Shown piece by piece: positions 8,695-17,427 of a DNA stretch of 64,000 nt. The notes beneath the pieces were generated by a model. It saw only the letters and a program-made list of their open reading frames with translations, ran no database searches and was not told the origin of the DNA. This stretch comes from WTKG01 sp963735005 (GTDB taxonomy: Bacteria; Actinomycetota; Actinomycetes; Actinomycetales; Demequinaceae): NCBI GenBank assembly GCA_963735005.1, contig CAVTJA010000005.1, positions 62,001-126,000 on the forward strand, written 5' to 3'. A program made the translations under genes and the position numbers. Position 1 is the stretch's first letter; each line of letters begins with the position of its first letter.

Positions 8695-9993
8695 ATGGCG
8701 CCAGACAGGTTGTACCGCCTGCTGATTCGCGGTGGCGAAGCGGGCGTCGAGAGCCTCGGCGAGCGAGCCCGCCCGCACGTGGCCGCCAACGCTCTACGCC
8801 AGATGACCGCCCAGACGTTGCAGTCCGTCGGAGATCAGGTGGTCAACGCCAAGACCGTGCTGCCGTGGCTACTGAGCGCGCTCGGCGCGCCCGGCGCCCT
8901 GGTGGCCTTCCTGGTGCCGATCCGAGAATCCGGCTCAATGCTGCCGCAGGCCGCCTGGGCCCCGTGGGTGCAGCGGCGGCGCGTGCGCAAGTGGGTGTGG
9001 GTCGCCGGAGCGGCTGGACAGGCGGCCGCGACGGCCGCGCTTGCCCTGCTGGCGGCCACCGCCTCGGGGGCCCTGGCTGGCGCGGGCGTACTCGCGGCCG
9101 TCGCCGTGTTCGCCCTGGCTCGCTCGCTCAGCTCGCTCGCAGGCAAGGACGTGCTGGGCAGGACGGTCCCGAAGGGCCAGCGCGGCCAGATCAAGGGCGT
9201 GACCACGGCGGCGTCCGCGGCCGTGGCCCTCACGCTCGGCGCGGCACTGCGCATCTGGGGCGGCGACGGCGCGGGCCGCGGCGTGTTCGCCGTGCTGCTG
9301 GGCGCCGCGGCGCTCGCGTGGGTCGGGGGCGCCGCCGTGTACGCCTCCATCAAGGAGCCGCCCGAGCCCGGCGCGCCGCCCGCCCGGGATCAGCCGGGGT
9401 GGGCGGCCCAGGCCCGACGGCTCTGGCACGACGACGCTGTCTTCCGGCGGTTCGTCACGGCGCGCGGGCTGTTGCTCGTGTCGGCGCTTAGCCCGCCCTT
9501 CGTCGTGGGCCTCGGCATCCGCCAGGGAGGCGCCGGTCTGGCGTCGCTCGGCCTGTTCGTGATCGCGCAGGGTGCGGCGGGCCTGGTGGGCGGTCGGGCG
9601 TTCGGCAGGCTCGCCGACTCGTCGTCTCGCAGGCTCATGATCGGCGCGTCGCTGGCGGCGTCGTGCGTGATCGTCGCGTTCCTCGCCCTCCTGCTGGTGC
9701 CGGGCGCGGGCGGGTCCTCCTGGCTGTCGCCCGCTGCGTACCTGCTGCTCGCACTGGTGCACGTCGCGGCGCGTCTGGCGCGTAAGACGTACGTGGTCGA
9801 CATCGCTGCGGGAGATCAGCGGATCCAGTATGTGGCGGTGGGCAACACGCTGATGGCGCTGCTACTGCTCGCCGTCGGCGCGGTCACCGCGGCCCTGGCG
9901 CTGCTCGGCGGCGAGGCCGCACTGGCGCTACTCGCCGTGCTGGGCGTGGCCGCAGCCGCGGTCGCGCGTGAACTGCCCGAGGCCCGCGGATAG
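8695..9993 (+). CDS. MFS-type transporter (432 aa)
   Basis: A membrane protein with about ten to twelve hydrophobic helices, for example VLPWLLSALGAPGALVAFLV, AVAVFALARSLSSLAGKDVLG, LASLGLFVIAQGAAGLVGGRAFGRLAD and TLMALLLLAVGAVTAALALL. The FGRLADSSSRRLM loop resembles the MFS G-x-x-x-D-R/K-x-x-R motif between helices. The N-terminal ~50 residues (YRLLIRGGEAGVESLGERAR) are cytosolic. The frame is open 49 codons further upstream, but ATG 8695 has a well-placed -10 element and the protein family starts here. The substrate is unknown; no neighbouring gene suggests one. Confidence 0.75.
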   Translation: MAPDRLYRLLIRGGEAGVESLGERARPHVAANALRQMTAQTLQSVGDQVVNAKTVLPWLLSALGAPGALVAFLVPIRESGSMLPQAAWAPWVQRRRVRKWVWVAGAAGQAAATAALALLAATASGALAGAGVLAAVAVFALARSLSSLAGKDVLGRTVPKGQRGQIKGVTTAASAAVALTLGAALRIWGGDGAGRGVFAVLLGAAALAWVGGAAVYASIKEPPEPGAPPARDQPGWAAQARRLWHDDAVFRRFVTARGLLLVSALSPPFVVGLGIRQGGAGLASLGLFVIAQGAAGLVGGRAFGRLADSSSRRLMIGASLAASCVIVAFLALLLVPGAGGSSWLSPAAYLLLALVHVAARLARKTYVVDIAAGDQRIQYVAVGNTLMALLLLAVGAVTAALALLGGEAALALLAVLGVAAAAVARELPEARG

Positions 9994-10131
9994 TGAGGGT
10001 TGGGGCGTCGCCGAGTAACGAGTGTGGCTCGTCGCCACGTGTCCACGAATCACCGCCCGCGCGCCTAGTGCAGTAAAGTTTTCACGCACCCCCGCGGGCC
10101 CGAGCACGCGCAATCCAGGAGGCATGCCAGC

Positions 10132-11457
10132 TTGAAGAAGCAAATCCGCTTGAACCTGATTTTCCACACCTCAGGCAGGCACGACGCGAGTTGGAAGACC
10201 TTCGACGACCCGACGATTCTGATCGACGACGTCGACCACCAGATCGCGTACGCCAAGCTCGCCGAGGAGGCGAAGTTCGACGCGATCTTCCTGCCGGACA
10301 CGCCCGCCGCGCTCAGCCCCAGCTTCCTGCGCAAGCCGAGGCGCGGCCTCGACCCGGCCATGATTCTCGCCGCGATCGCGATGCAGACCAAGAACCTTGG
10401 CCTGATCTCCACCGCATCGGCCATCCACAATCACCCGTACTTCGTGGCGCGTTCGATCGCCAGCCTCCATCACATCAGCAAGGGGCGCGCGGGCTGGAAC
10501 ATCGTCACCAGCCAGGACGACGAGACGTTCGAGGCGCTGGGGTTCCCCGCCGGCAGCCAGGTGGACCGTGAGACGCGCTATGAGAAGGCCTCCGAGTTTG
10601 TCGAGATCGTGACCGGCTTGTGGGATTCGCTCCCAAGGGAAGCCATCGCCGCCGACAAGGAAGCGGACGTCTATATTGACCCGGCGATGACCACGCCGAT
10701 CAAGGCGGAGGGCAAGTTCTACAGCTCGGCGGGCGTCCTGCAGCTCACCGGCCGCTACGAGGGCGAGCGGCCCCTGCTGTTCCAGGCCGGGATCTCGCCC
10801 AACAGCCGCGAGTTTGGCGCCAAATATGCCGACGCCCTGTTTACGTCCCAGCCCGACATCGAGCACGACCGCAAGTTCTATTCGGAGGTCAAGGCGCACG
10901 CGGAGCGGTTCGGCCGCAACCCTGACCACCTCGTCGTCCTTCCTGGCCTGTACGCCGTCGTGGGCGACACCGAGGAGCACGCCCGCAAGCTCAAGGCCGA
11001 CGTCGACGAGCAGATGGACCTCACGTTCCTGTTGAACCTGCTGTCGCGCCAGATCGGCATCCCGGTCGAGGAACTCGACCCCAACAAGCCGCTCCCGTTC
11101 GAGCTTTTCGAGAAGATCCCCACGGACGACGAGGTCATCCAGTATCGCCGCGGGCAAATCGGTGGCGTGGCGAAGGAGAACAACTTCACCGTCAAGCAAC
11201 TGGTCCACCACAACTCCACCCGCGGGCAGCGCACCGTCTTCGGCACGCCGGAGCAGATCGCCGACAAGATCGAGGAGTGGGCGGACACGAATGTGGGCGA
11301 CGGCTTCAACGTGAACTCGCACGCCCAGCCCGCCGGCGTCGAGCGCTTCAAGGACGTCATCACCGAGCTCCAGAACCGCGGCCGCTACCGCAAGGAGTAC
11401 GAGCACGCCACCTTCCGCGAGAACTACGGGCTCCCCAGCAGCAAGGTCAAAGTCTAG
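10132..11457 (+). CDS. LLM-class flavin-dependent monooxygenase, NtaA/SnaA/DszA type (441 aa)
   Basis: The protein matches the long (~440-residue) NtaA/SnaA/DszA branch of bacterial luciferase-like FMN-dependent monooxygenases, which need a separate flavin reductase. Visible family features are KQIRLNLIFHTSGRHDASWK at the N terminus, AEEAKFDAIFLPDTPA, the AIHNHPYFVARSIASLHHISKGRAGWNIVTS block, ERPLLFQAGISPNSREFGAKYADALF, and a C-terminal GTPEQIADKIEEW. The TTG start is chosen because AGGAGG lies at 10117-10122, nine bases upstream; the closer ATG at 10124 is out of frame. The substrate cannot be told from the sequence, and no flavin reductase gene is adjacent. Confidence 0.85.
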   Translation: MKKQIRLNLIFHTSGRHDASWKTFDDPTILIDDVDHQIAYAKLAEEAKFDAIFLPDTPAALSPSFLRKPRRGLDPAMILAAIAMQTKNLGLISTASAIHNHPYFVARSIASLHHISKGRAGWNIVTSQDDETFEALGFPAGSQVDRETRYEKASEFVEIVTGLWDSLPREAIAADKEADVYIDPAMTTPIKAEGKFYSSAGVLQLTGRYEGERPLLFQAGISPNSREFGAKYADALFTSQPDIEHDRKFYSEVKAHAERFGRNPDHLVVLPGLYAVVGDTEEHARKLKADVDEQMDLTFLLNLLSRQIGIPVEELDPNKPLPFELFEKIPTDDEVIQYRRGQIGGVAKENNFTVKQLVHHNSTRGQRTVFGTPEQIADKIEEWADTNVGDGFNVNSHAQPAGVERFKDVITELQNRGRYRKEYEHATFRENYGLPSSKVKV

Positions 11458-11495
11458 GCATCGCGCGCTTCGACGCGCCCTGCCGTCACACGAAT

Positions 11496-11507
11496 CGAAA
11501 CGTTTCG
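11496..11507. promoter_or_regulatory. LacI-family operator upstream of the GH1 gene
   Basis: CGAAACGTTTCG is a perfect 12-base palindrome with the central CG typical of LacI/CelR-type operators. It ends three bases before a -10-like TACGCT (11510-11515), which lies seven bases before the ATG at 11523. A repressor bound here would block the promoter. No lacI-type gene is adjacent, so the regulator must be encoded elsewhere. Confidence 0.65.
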
Positions 11508-11522
11508 GGTACGCTACCCGGC

Positions 11523-12974
11523 ATGACAAAAATCGCTCGTCCGTTCCCCTCCGGCTTCATGTTCGGCGCGTCCACCGCGTCGTTCCAGATTGAGGGCGCC
11601 GCCCACGAGGGAGGCCGTGGCCCGTCCATCTGGGACACCATGTGCAACACGCCCGGCAAGGTGCAGGACGGCGACACCGGCGAGGTCGCGTGCGACCACT
11701 ACCACCGCTACATCGACGACGTCGAGGCGATGGCAGAGCTCGGCCTCGACGCCTACCGCTTCTCGATCGCGTGGCCGCGCGTCCAGCCCACCGGCTCCGG
11801 CGACTTCAACCAGGAGGGCTTCGACTTCTACCACCGGCTGTTCGACGAGCTCGAGAAGCACGGCATCAAGCCCCTGGTGACCCTGTACCACTGGGACCTG
11901 CCGCAGCCGCTCGAGGACGCCGGCGGCTGGCCCAACCGCGACACCGCCTACGCCTTCGAGGCCTACGCCCGCCGCACGGTCGAGGAGTTCAAGGACCGCG
12001 ACGCCGTATGGACGACGTTCAACGAGCCTTGGTGCTCGGCCTTCCTTGGCTACGGGTCCGGCGCGCACGCGCCAGGCGTCAGCGACCACCCCAAGTCACT
12101 CGCCGCGATGCACCACCTCAACCTCGCCCACGGCCTCGCGTACCGCGCGATCAAGGACGTCAAGCCGGACGCCACCGTGAGCCTGGTGCTCAACTCCCAC
12201 CTGCCGCGCCCGTGGAACATCGCTGACCCGCGCGACATCGCCGCCGCCGAGCTCATCGACGCCCTCGCCAACCGCGTCTTCATGGAGCCATTCAGCAAGG
12301 GCGAATACCCGCAGAACGTCATCGACGCGACCCAGCACCTGACGGACTGGGCGTTTGTTCAGGACGGCGATCTCGAGATCACCAAGGGCACCATCGACGT
12401 GCTTGGCGTCAACTATTACTCGAGCCACTCCGTGCGCCACCACGACGGCCCGCGCATCGACACGGGGGAGGACGGCCACAAGGCCACGACGTTCTCGTGC
12501 TGGCCCGGCGCCGACCACGTGCAGTACATGCCGCTCGTGGGCGAGCGCACCACCATGGGCTGGAACGTGGACCCGAGCGGCCTCCACTCGCACCTGCTGC
12601 GCATGCACCGCGACATGGGGCTGCCCATGATCGTCACTGAGAACGGCGCCTCGTGGCCGGACCAGGTGGACGCCGACGGCCGCATCCGCGACGTGGCGCG
12701 CTACCGCTACTACCACGACCACCTTGGCGCCGTGCTCGACGCGATCGCCGAGGGTGCGGATGTGCGCGGCTACATGGCGTGGTCGCTCATGGACAACTTC
12801 GAGTGGGCGTACGGCTACTCCAAGCGGTTTGGCATGCTGCGCGTCAACTACGAGACGCTCGAGCGCACGTGGAAGGACTCCGCGTACTGGTACCAGGAGA
12901 CCATCAAGAACCGCGCCATCACCCCGCTACCCGCCGCCGAGGGCCTGCCGCCCGCGACGCCCAAGACGTTCTAG
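11523..12974 (+). CDS. GH1 beta-glucosidase (483 aa)
   Basis: Cytosolic glycoside hydrolase family 1 enzyme that releases terminal beta-linked glucose or similar sugars from oligosaccharides with retention. Both catalytic glutamates are visible in their motifs: acid/base in TTFNEPW and nucleophile in IVTENGAS. Other family signatures are FMFGASTASFQIEGAA near the N terminus, YRFSIAWPRVQPTG, VTLYHWDLPQPLED and WSLMDNFEWAYGYSKRFG. Length is typical and there is no signal peptide. ATG 11523 fits the N-terminal family motif, although the frame is open upstream into the previous gene. The LacI-type palindrome just upstream suggests sugar-inducible expression. Confidence 0.93.
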   Translation: MTKIARPFPSGFMFGASTASFQIEGAAHEGGRGPSIWDTMCNTPGKVQDGDTGEVACDHYHRYIDDVEAMAELGLDAYRFSIAWPRVQPTGSGDFNQEGFDFYHRLFDELEKHGIKPLVTLYHWDLPQPLEDAGGWPNRDTAYAFEAYARRTVEEFKDRDAVWTTFNEPWCSAFLGYGSGAHAPGVSDHPKSLAAMHHLNLAHGLAYRAIKDVKPDATVSLVLNSHLPRPWNIADPRDIAAAELIDALANRVFMEPFSKGEYPQNVIDATQHLTDWAFVQDGDLEITKGTIDVLGVNYYSSHSVRHHDGPRIDTGEDGHKATTFSCWPGADHVQYMPLVGERTTMGWNVDPSGLHSHLLRMHRDMGLPMIVTENGASWPDQVDADGRIRDVARYRYYHDHLGAVLDAIAEGADVRGYMAWSLMDNFEWAYGYSKRFGMLRVNYETLERTWKDSAYWYQETIKNRAITPLPAAEGLPPATPKTF

Positions 12975-13037
12975 CGCGGCATCGTCCCTCTCCACCCGTT
13001 TTTGTGGCGGGCAGGGGCCCCGCCGTACGATTGACGC

Positions 13038-13346
13038 ATGGCACGCAAGAAGTCCACTAAGCGACCCTACGGCGCGCCCCATCCGGAGCTGGATGTGGAG
13101 CGCCTGCGGGGCGGCATGGGCTCCAGGATCGAGTCCGGACCGCGCGGCGAGGACTATCACGTGGCCGTCGCGCGGCGGAACGAGAAGTCGTACACCTGCC
13201 CCGCGTGCTCGCTCGAGATCCCGCCCAACACGCACCACGTGGTGGCGTGGGCGGCGGACGGCCTGTTCGGGGCCGAGGCGGCCGCGGCTGACCGACGCCA
13301 TTGGCACCAGGCGTGCTGGGACAAGTTTGGGAGGACGCGTGGATAG
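13038..13346 (+). CDS. Small conserved Cys/His-containing protein (102 aa)
   Basis: A basic 102-residue protein with an N-terminal RKKSTKRPYG segment, a CPAC pair (YTCPACSLEIPPNTHHVVAWA) and a C-terminal RRHWHQACWDKF. The spacing of CxxC, the His pairs and the last Cys suggests a zinc-binding treble-clef or HNH-like fold, which is inference. Similar short proteins next to hydrolase genes are common in actinobacteria, without known function. A -10-like TACGAT at 13026-13031 lies six bases before the ATG, so the transcript is probably leaderless. Its end overlaps the next gene by eight bases. Confidence 0.7.
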   Translation: MARKKSTKRPYGAPHPELDVERLRGGMGSRIESGPRGEDYHVAVARRNEKSYTCPACSLEIPPNTHHVVAWAADGLFGAEAAAADRRHWHQACWDKFGRTRG

Positions 13347-14085
13347 CGCCGCAGGGGAGCTCGTAGAGATTCGGTCGACGAGTGTGCTTCCCGCCATTCG
13401 CGAAGAGATCGAGCTTCACACCGAGGACGGGCTGACGCTCGTGGGCGAGCTCGCGCTGCCGGCGTCCGGGGACATCGCGGCGACGTTGATCACGCTGCAC
13501 CCGCTACCCACGCACGGCGGGTTCATGGACTCGCACGTGTTCCGCAAGGCCGCTTGGCGCCTGCCACACCTCGCCGACATCGCGGTGCTCCGCTTCAACA
13601 CCCGCGGCACCGCCTCCGCGCGGGGCACGTCGCAGGGCGCGTTTGACGCGGGCGTGGGCGAGGCGGCAGACGTCCGCGCCGCCGTGGACTTCGCCGTCGC
13701 CCGCGGGTTGCCCAACCGGTGGCTGCTCGGCTGGTCTTTCGGCACGGAGCTAGCGCTGATGCATGGCGCGGGCCTTGACGTCCAAGGAGCGATTCTGATG
13801 TCCCCACCCCTTCACCGCGCCACGGACGACGACCTGCGCGCCTGGGAAGCCTCTGGCAAGCCCGTAACGGCATTTGTGCCGGGCGAAGACGACTTTCTGC
13901 GCCCGTCAGAGGCCGCGCGCCGCTTCGCGCCGCTACCGAGCCTTGAGCTGGTCCCCGTGCCCGACGCCAAGCACCTGTGGGTGGGGGAGAAGTATGTGCG
14001 CATCGTGCTTGACGGCATCGTGGATCGGGTAGCGCCCGGCCGCACGCCACTACCCACCGCCGTCCCATCCCAGGAGGTTGCATGA
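13339..14085 (+). CDS. Alpha/beta hydrolase (248 aa)
   Basis: The GxSxG nucleophile elbow is LLGWSFGTELALM. The N-terminal half shows the dienelactone-hydrolase/KAN-like pattern TLITLHPLPTHGGFMDSHVF and VLRFNTRGTASARGTSQG. The Asp and His of the triad are probably in FVPGEDDFLRPSEAARR and VPDAKHLWVGEKY. GTG 13339 overlaps the end of the preceding small gene and is followed by an ATGA overlap with the next hydrolase, so the three genes form one operon. The frame is open much further upstream, but that part is a shadow of other genes. The substrate is unknown. Confidence 0.8.
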   Translation: MDSAAGELVEIRSTSVLPAIREEIELHTEDGLTLVGELALPASGDIAATLITLHPLPTHGGFMDSHVFRKAAWRLPHLADIAVLRFNTRGTASARGTSQGAFDAGVGEAADVRAAVDFAVARGLPNRWLLGWSFGTELALMHGAGLDVQGAILMSPPLHRATDDDLRAWEASGKPVTAFVPGEDDFLRPSEAARRFAPLPSLELVPVPDAKHLWVGEKYVRIVLDGIVDRVAPGRTPLPTAVPSQEVA

Positions 14086-14921
14086 GCGACGCCCGCGACG
14101 ACGCATCCTCCGCCACCCTCGCGGTGATCGCGGACCTGCCCGCCGTCACCGACGACCACCACGACGTCTCCGACGCGCCGCTAGTGCTGTTGCACGCCTT
14201 CCCGCTCGACGGCACGATGTGGGACGCCGTCATGACCGAGCTCGAGCGCCGCCGCGGCGCGCGGCCGCGCATTCTGGTGCTCGACGCACCCGGCTTTGGT
14301 CAGAGCGCGCCGCTCCATGGCGTGGACCCCAGCCTGGACCCCATTGCCGACGCCGCGGTCAGCACCGTCCGCCACCACACCGGGCAGGACGCCGCGCTGT
14401 GGGCCGGCTGCTCGATGGGCGGGTACATCGCCATGGCCGTCGCGGACAGGCACCCGGACGCCGTGGCCGGGCTCGGCCTCTTCAACACCCGCTCGACCGC
14501 GGACACCGACGCCGCCCGCGCCACCCGGCTCGATGTCGCCGCCCGCATGGACCACGCCGCCAACATCCCCGACCCGCGCGCGATGGCCGAGGGCATGGTC
14601 GCCGCGCGCGGCGCCGGACGCGGCAAGGCGCTCGACACCGCCGCCGCCATCATCGGCCGCCAACGCCCATCCGCGGTCGCATGGGCGCAGCGGGCGATGG
14701 CCACGCGGCCTGATCGCACCGAGGTGCTGCGTGAGCTCGACGCGCCCGCGATCGTCGTGTGGGGCAGGCAGGACCGCATGATGAGCTTCGCCGAGGCGGA
14801 AAACATGGGCTCCGCGCTGGGCGTGGAGGTGTCCACGAACGGCGTGGGTCACCTGAGCCCGATCGAGGCTCCCACGGCCGTGCAGCGCGCACTCATGCAG
14901 CTCGCGCGCGACGCCGCGTAG
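14082..14921 (+). CDS. Alpha/beta hydrolase (279 aa)
   Basis: A second hydrolase, translationally coupled to the first by ATGA. The nucleophile elbow is AGCSMGGYIAMAVADRHP. The oxyanion-hole region is VLLHAFPLDGTMWDAV, the Asp region is IVVWGRQDRMMSFAEAE, and the His is in GVGHLSPIEAP. This layout is typical of pimeloyl-ACP-esterase or haloperoxidase-like hydrolases. It is cytosolic. The reaction cannot be assigned from sequence. Confidence 0.82.
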   Translation: MSDARDDASSATLAVIADLPAVTDDHHDVSDAPLVLLHAFPLDGTMWDAVMTELERRRGARPRILVLDAPGFGQSAPLHGVDPSLDPIADAAVSTVRHHTGQDAALWAGCSMGGYIAMAVADRHPDAVAGLGLFNTRSTADTDAARATRLDVAARMDHAANIPDPRAMAEGMVAARGAGRGKALDTAAAIIGRQRPSAVAWAQRAMATRPDRTEVLRELDAPAIVVWGRQDRMMSFAEAENMGSALGVEVSTNGVGHLSPIEAPTAVQRALMQLARDAA

Positions 14922-14929
14922 CGCGCCGG

Positions 14930-15355
14930 TTACGGGTAGTCGTCGCCCGCTTCGAGCCGGATCGTGAGCGCCTTCGGCAGCGGCATTGACTCGCCGTCGC
15001 GCGCGCCGCGGCCCAGCTCCATGGGTGGGTCCGACGGCGTGAGGGTCACGCCCGTGACACGGGCGGCGAAGGACGCAGGCGTCGACAACACGTAGAACCC
15101 GCCGTCGGTCCCGATCCCAAGCGAGTGGTCCTTGCGCACGTACCAGCCCTCGACGTTTGTGCGGTAGCGCGCATCGCCCGAATACGCGCGGGCGCGCAGC
15201 ACCGTCGTCGCCAAGCCCGCGGCCGTCGCGTCGCGCACGAACTGCGCGATGAGCGCCGACGCCTGGCGCGCTTCGGCCTGCCGGGCCCGGTCAAGCGCGT
15301 CGGCGCGCGCGAAGGCGCGGTCGGCGAGGGGATCCTCGCCAGCGCCGTCAGCCAT
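14930..15355 (-). CDS. Conserved hypothetical protein (141 aa)
   Basis: A short actinobacterial-type protein with a helical N terminus (RAFARADALDRARQAEARQASALIAQ) and a beta-rich C terminus (GWYVRKDHSLGIGTDGGFYVLS). It has no membrane segment or known motif. It starts 16 bases after the DivIVA-like gene on the same strand and is probably co-transcribed with it. No function is assigned. Confidence 0.65.
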   Translation of the reverse strand: MADGAGEDPLADRAFARADALDRARQAEARQASALIAQFVRDATAAGLATTVLRARAYSGDARYRTNVEGWYVRKDHSLGIGTDGGFYVLSTPASFAARVTGVTLTPSDPPMELGRGARDGESMPLPKALTIRLEAGDDYP

Positions 15356-15370
15356 GCGATGCGCCAGCTG

Positions 15371-16654
15371 CTACTGGGCTTCGGGCTGCTGCGTGGGGAT
15401 CGAGTCGGTGGGGGCGTCGTCGCCGTCGGACTGGGGCTGAGCCTGCCGCACCACGGGGGTCGCGGCGCTCGGCGGCTGGGCCTGCGCGGCTGCCGTGCCG
15501 GTCGGGTCGTTGACGAGCAGCGTGCGCAGCTCGTCGAGGTAGCTGGTGATCGACTCGCGCTGGCGGTTGAGCTCGGCGACGTCGCGCTGGGCGGCGGTGC
15601 GCTCGCGCTCGGCGTCGTTGACGGCCTCCGACATGATCGACTCGGCCTGCTCGCGCGCCTCTTGGACGATCTCGTCGGCGTTCTTGCGTGCCTGCGACAG
15701 CACCGTCTCGGCGTGCGAGTCGGCCTCGGCTCGGGCCTGCGCGGCCTTCTCCTGCGCGGCCTTCAAGCGCACCTCGGCTTCGTTCGCGCGCTCGCGGGCG
15801 TCGGCGACGAGCTTCTCGTACTCCTCGTTCGCCTGCTCGTGGCGGGCGGACAACGACTTCTCGAGCTCCTCGCGGCGCTGTGCAGTCTCCACCTGGAGGT
15901 CCTCCCGAATGCGCGACGCCTCCTGACGGGCCTTTTGGAGGTCCGCGGCGGCGGCCTCGCGGGTCTGCTCGACCTCGGCCTTTACAGCGTCGAGGAGGCG
16001 CTTGGCCTCCGCCTCTGTCGCTTCGCGCAACTCGGTGGCGTTGCGCTGCGTCTGGACGCGCATCTCGGTGGCCTCGCGCTCTGCGGTGGCGCGGATGGCG
16101 TTGATCTCTCGCTCGGCTGCTGCCTTCTGATCTTCAATCTCTGCCTGCAGAGTCTCGCGCGCGGCGCTCGCGTCGCGCCGAGCACGGTCGAGAAGCTCAT
16201 CGGCTTCGTTCTGCGAGGACTCGCGAAGCTCGGTGGTCTCGCGCTCGGTGTGCGTGCGCAGCTCCTCGGCCTCGCGGCGCGTCTTCTGGAGCAACTCGGC
16301 GACCTCGTTGTCGGCCTTCGCACGCAGCTGCTGTGCCGCGAGGGTGGCTCGAGCGACGGTCTCCTGGGCGTGCGTGTTGGCGCGCGCGAGCACGTCAGCC
16401 GACTGCTCCTCGGCGCTACGCAGCAGGTGCTCGACGCGCTGGCCCAGACCGCTGTACGTGGGCTTGCCGGTCTCCTTAAGGGTCTCCTGCGCCGACTCGA
16501 GATCCGCGCGAGCGCGCTCCGCTAGCGCCCTGGCCGACTCGGCCTCGCGCTGGGCATCGCGGATCTGGTCCTCCAACTGACCGATCTGCGCCGCAACGGC
16601 GTCCCGGTCGTAGCCCCGCATGACGATGGGAAACGGGGTGTTGGCTTCGGACAT
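15371..16654 (-). CDS. DivIVA-like long coiled-coil protein (427 aa)
   Basis: The N terminus has the DivIVA hallmark FPIVMRGYDRDAVAAQIGQLEDQI. About 330 residues of almost uninterrupted heptad-rich, Glu/Ala/Arg coiled coil follow (for example ELREATEAEAKRLLDAVKAEVEQ), then a disordered Gln/Pro tail. Such proteins polymerise at curved membranes and organise polar growth or division in actinobacteria; in Streptomyces Scy and FilP are comparable. ATG 16654 is chosen because AGAGGAG lies directly upstream and the family begins with this short segment, although the frame is open 21 codons further. The downstream hypothetical gene is likely in the same transcript. Confidence 0.8.
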   Translation of the reverse strand: MSEANTPFPIVMRGYDRDAVAAQIGQLEDQIRDAQREAESARALAERARADLESAQETLKETGKPTYSGLGQRVEHLLRSAEEQSADVLARANTHAQETVARATLAAQQLRAKADNEVAELLQKTRREAEELRTHTERETTELRESSQNEADELLDRARRDASAARETLQAEIEDQKAAAEREINAIRATAEREATEMRVQTQRNATELREATEAEAKRLLDAVKAEVEQTREAAAADLQKARQEASRIREDLQVETAQRREELEKSLSARHEQANEEYEKLVADARERANEAEVRLKAAQEKAAQARAEADSHAETVLSQARKNADEIVQEAREQAESIMSEAVNDAERERTAAQRDVAELNRQRESITSYLDELRTLLVNDPTGTAAAQAQPPSAATPVVRQAQPQSDGDDAPTDSIPTQQPEAQ

Positions 16655-16750
16655 GACTCTCCTCTGATGGTCCCGAACGTTCGCTCTCAGGGTAGTGGGC
16701 AAAACAGGCAACATCAACGCGACGCAATGGGAGGCTCGTACGTTGTCGCC

Positions 16751-16778
16751 TAGAGTGGTGGGGCAATCTGAGGAGGAG
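16751..16778 (+). promoter_or_regulatory. Promoter and ribosome binding site of the envelope/YbbN operon
   Basis: A -10-like TAGAGT at 16751-16756 and a strong AGGAGGAG at 16771-16778 precede the GTG start at 16783. Unlike many genes here, this transcript would have a leader. Confidence 0.45.
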
Positions 16779-16782
16779 AGAC

Positions 16783-17427
16783 GTGCTGAAGGTCGGCGGA
16801 CTTGTGCTGCTTGTGCTCGGCATCGTGGCGGGCGCCGCGGGCGGGGTGGGGCTCTACGTGAAGCCGGAGGCGCACGTGGTCGTGCCCGCAGACCTGTCTG
16901 CGTCGGTGCTGGTGATCCCGCCCGAGGTGGTCGCGCTCGCCGGCGACCATACGTTCCGAGTCGAGGGATCGGGCTTCGTCGACGTCCGCACCGCCCGCCC
17001 GACAGACGCGGAGGCCTGGCTCGCGTACATGGACGCTGAGCTCCTCAACGGTATCGACACGTGGGAGCAGCTCAACGTCACCGAGCGCCCCGCGACGTCC
17101 TCCGCGAGCGCCGTGCCGTCCGACGATGTTTGGCGCAGCTCCCAGTCGAGCCCCGCGGCCGCGGAGTTCACCGGCGCGTCCGTCGACCCCGGCGCCACCG
17201 TCGTCGTCGTGGCGAGCGAAGGTGCCCAACTATCAAAGGTCACCCTTGACTTCGACCGCGAAGTCGGGTTCGGCTGGGTGATCCCCGCGCTGTCCGGAGG
17301 GGCATTGCTGGCCGCTGCTGGCATCGTCTTGCTCGTGATTCGGTTCCTGGAGGCGAGGCCCACGAGTGCCGCCGCGCCGGTCGCGGCACTCCCAAGCGAA
17401 CCCACGTACGAGGAGGACGGCGCATGA
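16783..17427 (+). CDS. Membrane protein with extracytoplasmic domain (214 aa)
   Basis: One hydrophobic segment near the N terminus (LVLLVLGIVAGAAGGVGLYV) and one near residues 165-190 (FGWVIPALSGGALLAAAGIVLLVI) flank an extracytoplasmic domain of about 140 residues. This gives a two-pass topology with both ends inside. No known domain is recognised. First gene of a three-gene operon; its stop overlaps the lipoprotein start as ATGA. Confidence 0.7.
   Translation: MLKVGGLVLLVLGIVAGAAGGVGLYVKPEAHVVVPADLSASVLVIPPEVVALAGDHTFRVEGSGFVDVRTARPTDAEAWLAYMDAELLNGIDTWEQLNVTERPATSSASAVPSDDVWRSSQSSPAAAEFTGASVDPGATVVVVASEGAQLSKVTLDFDREVGFGWVIPALSGGALLAAAGIVLLVIRFLEARPTSAAAPVAALPSEPTYEEDGA

Noticed and set aside
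10171..11529. 452-codon minus-strand frame opposite the LLM monooxygenase
   Set aside because: Compositional shadow of the well-supported plus-strand gene.
16674..16683. Palindrome CGAACGTTCG upstream of the DivIVA-like gene as an operator
   Set aside because: Only ten bases and easily expected by chance in this composition; it is not repeated elsewhere nearby.
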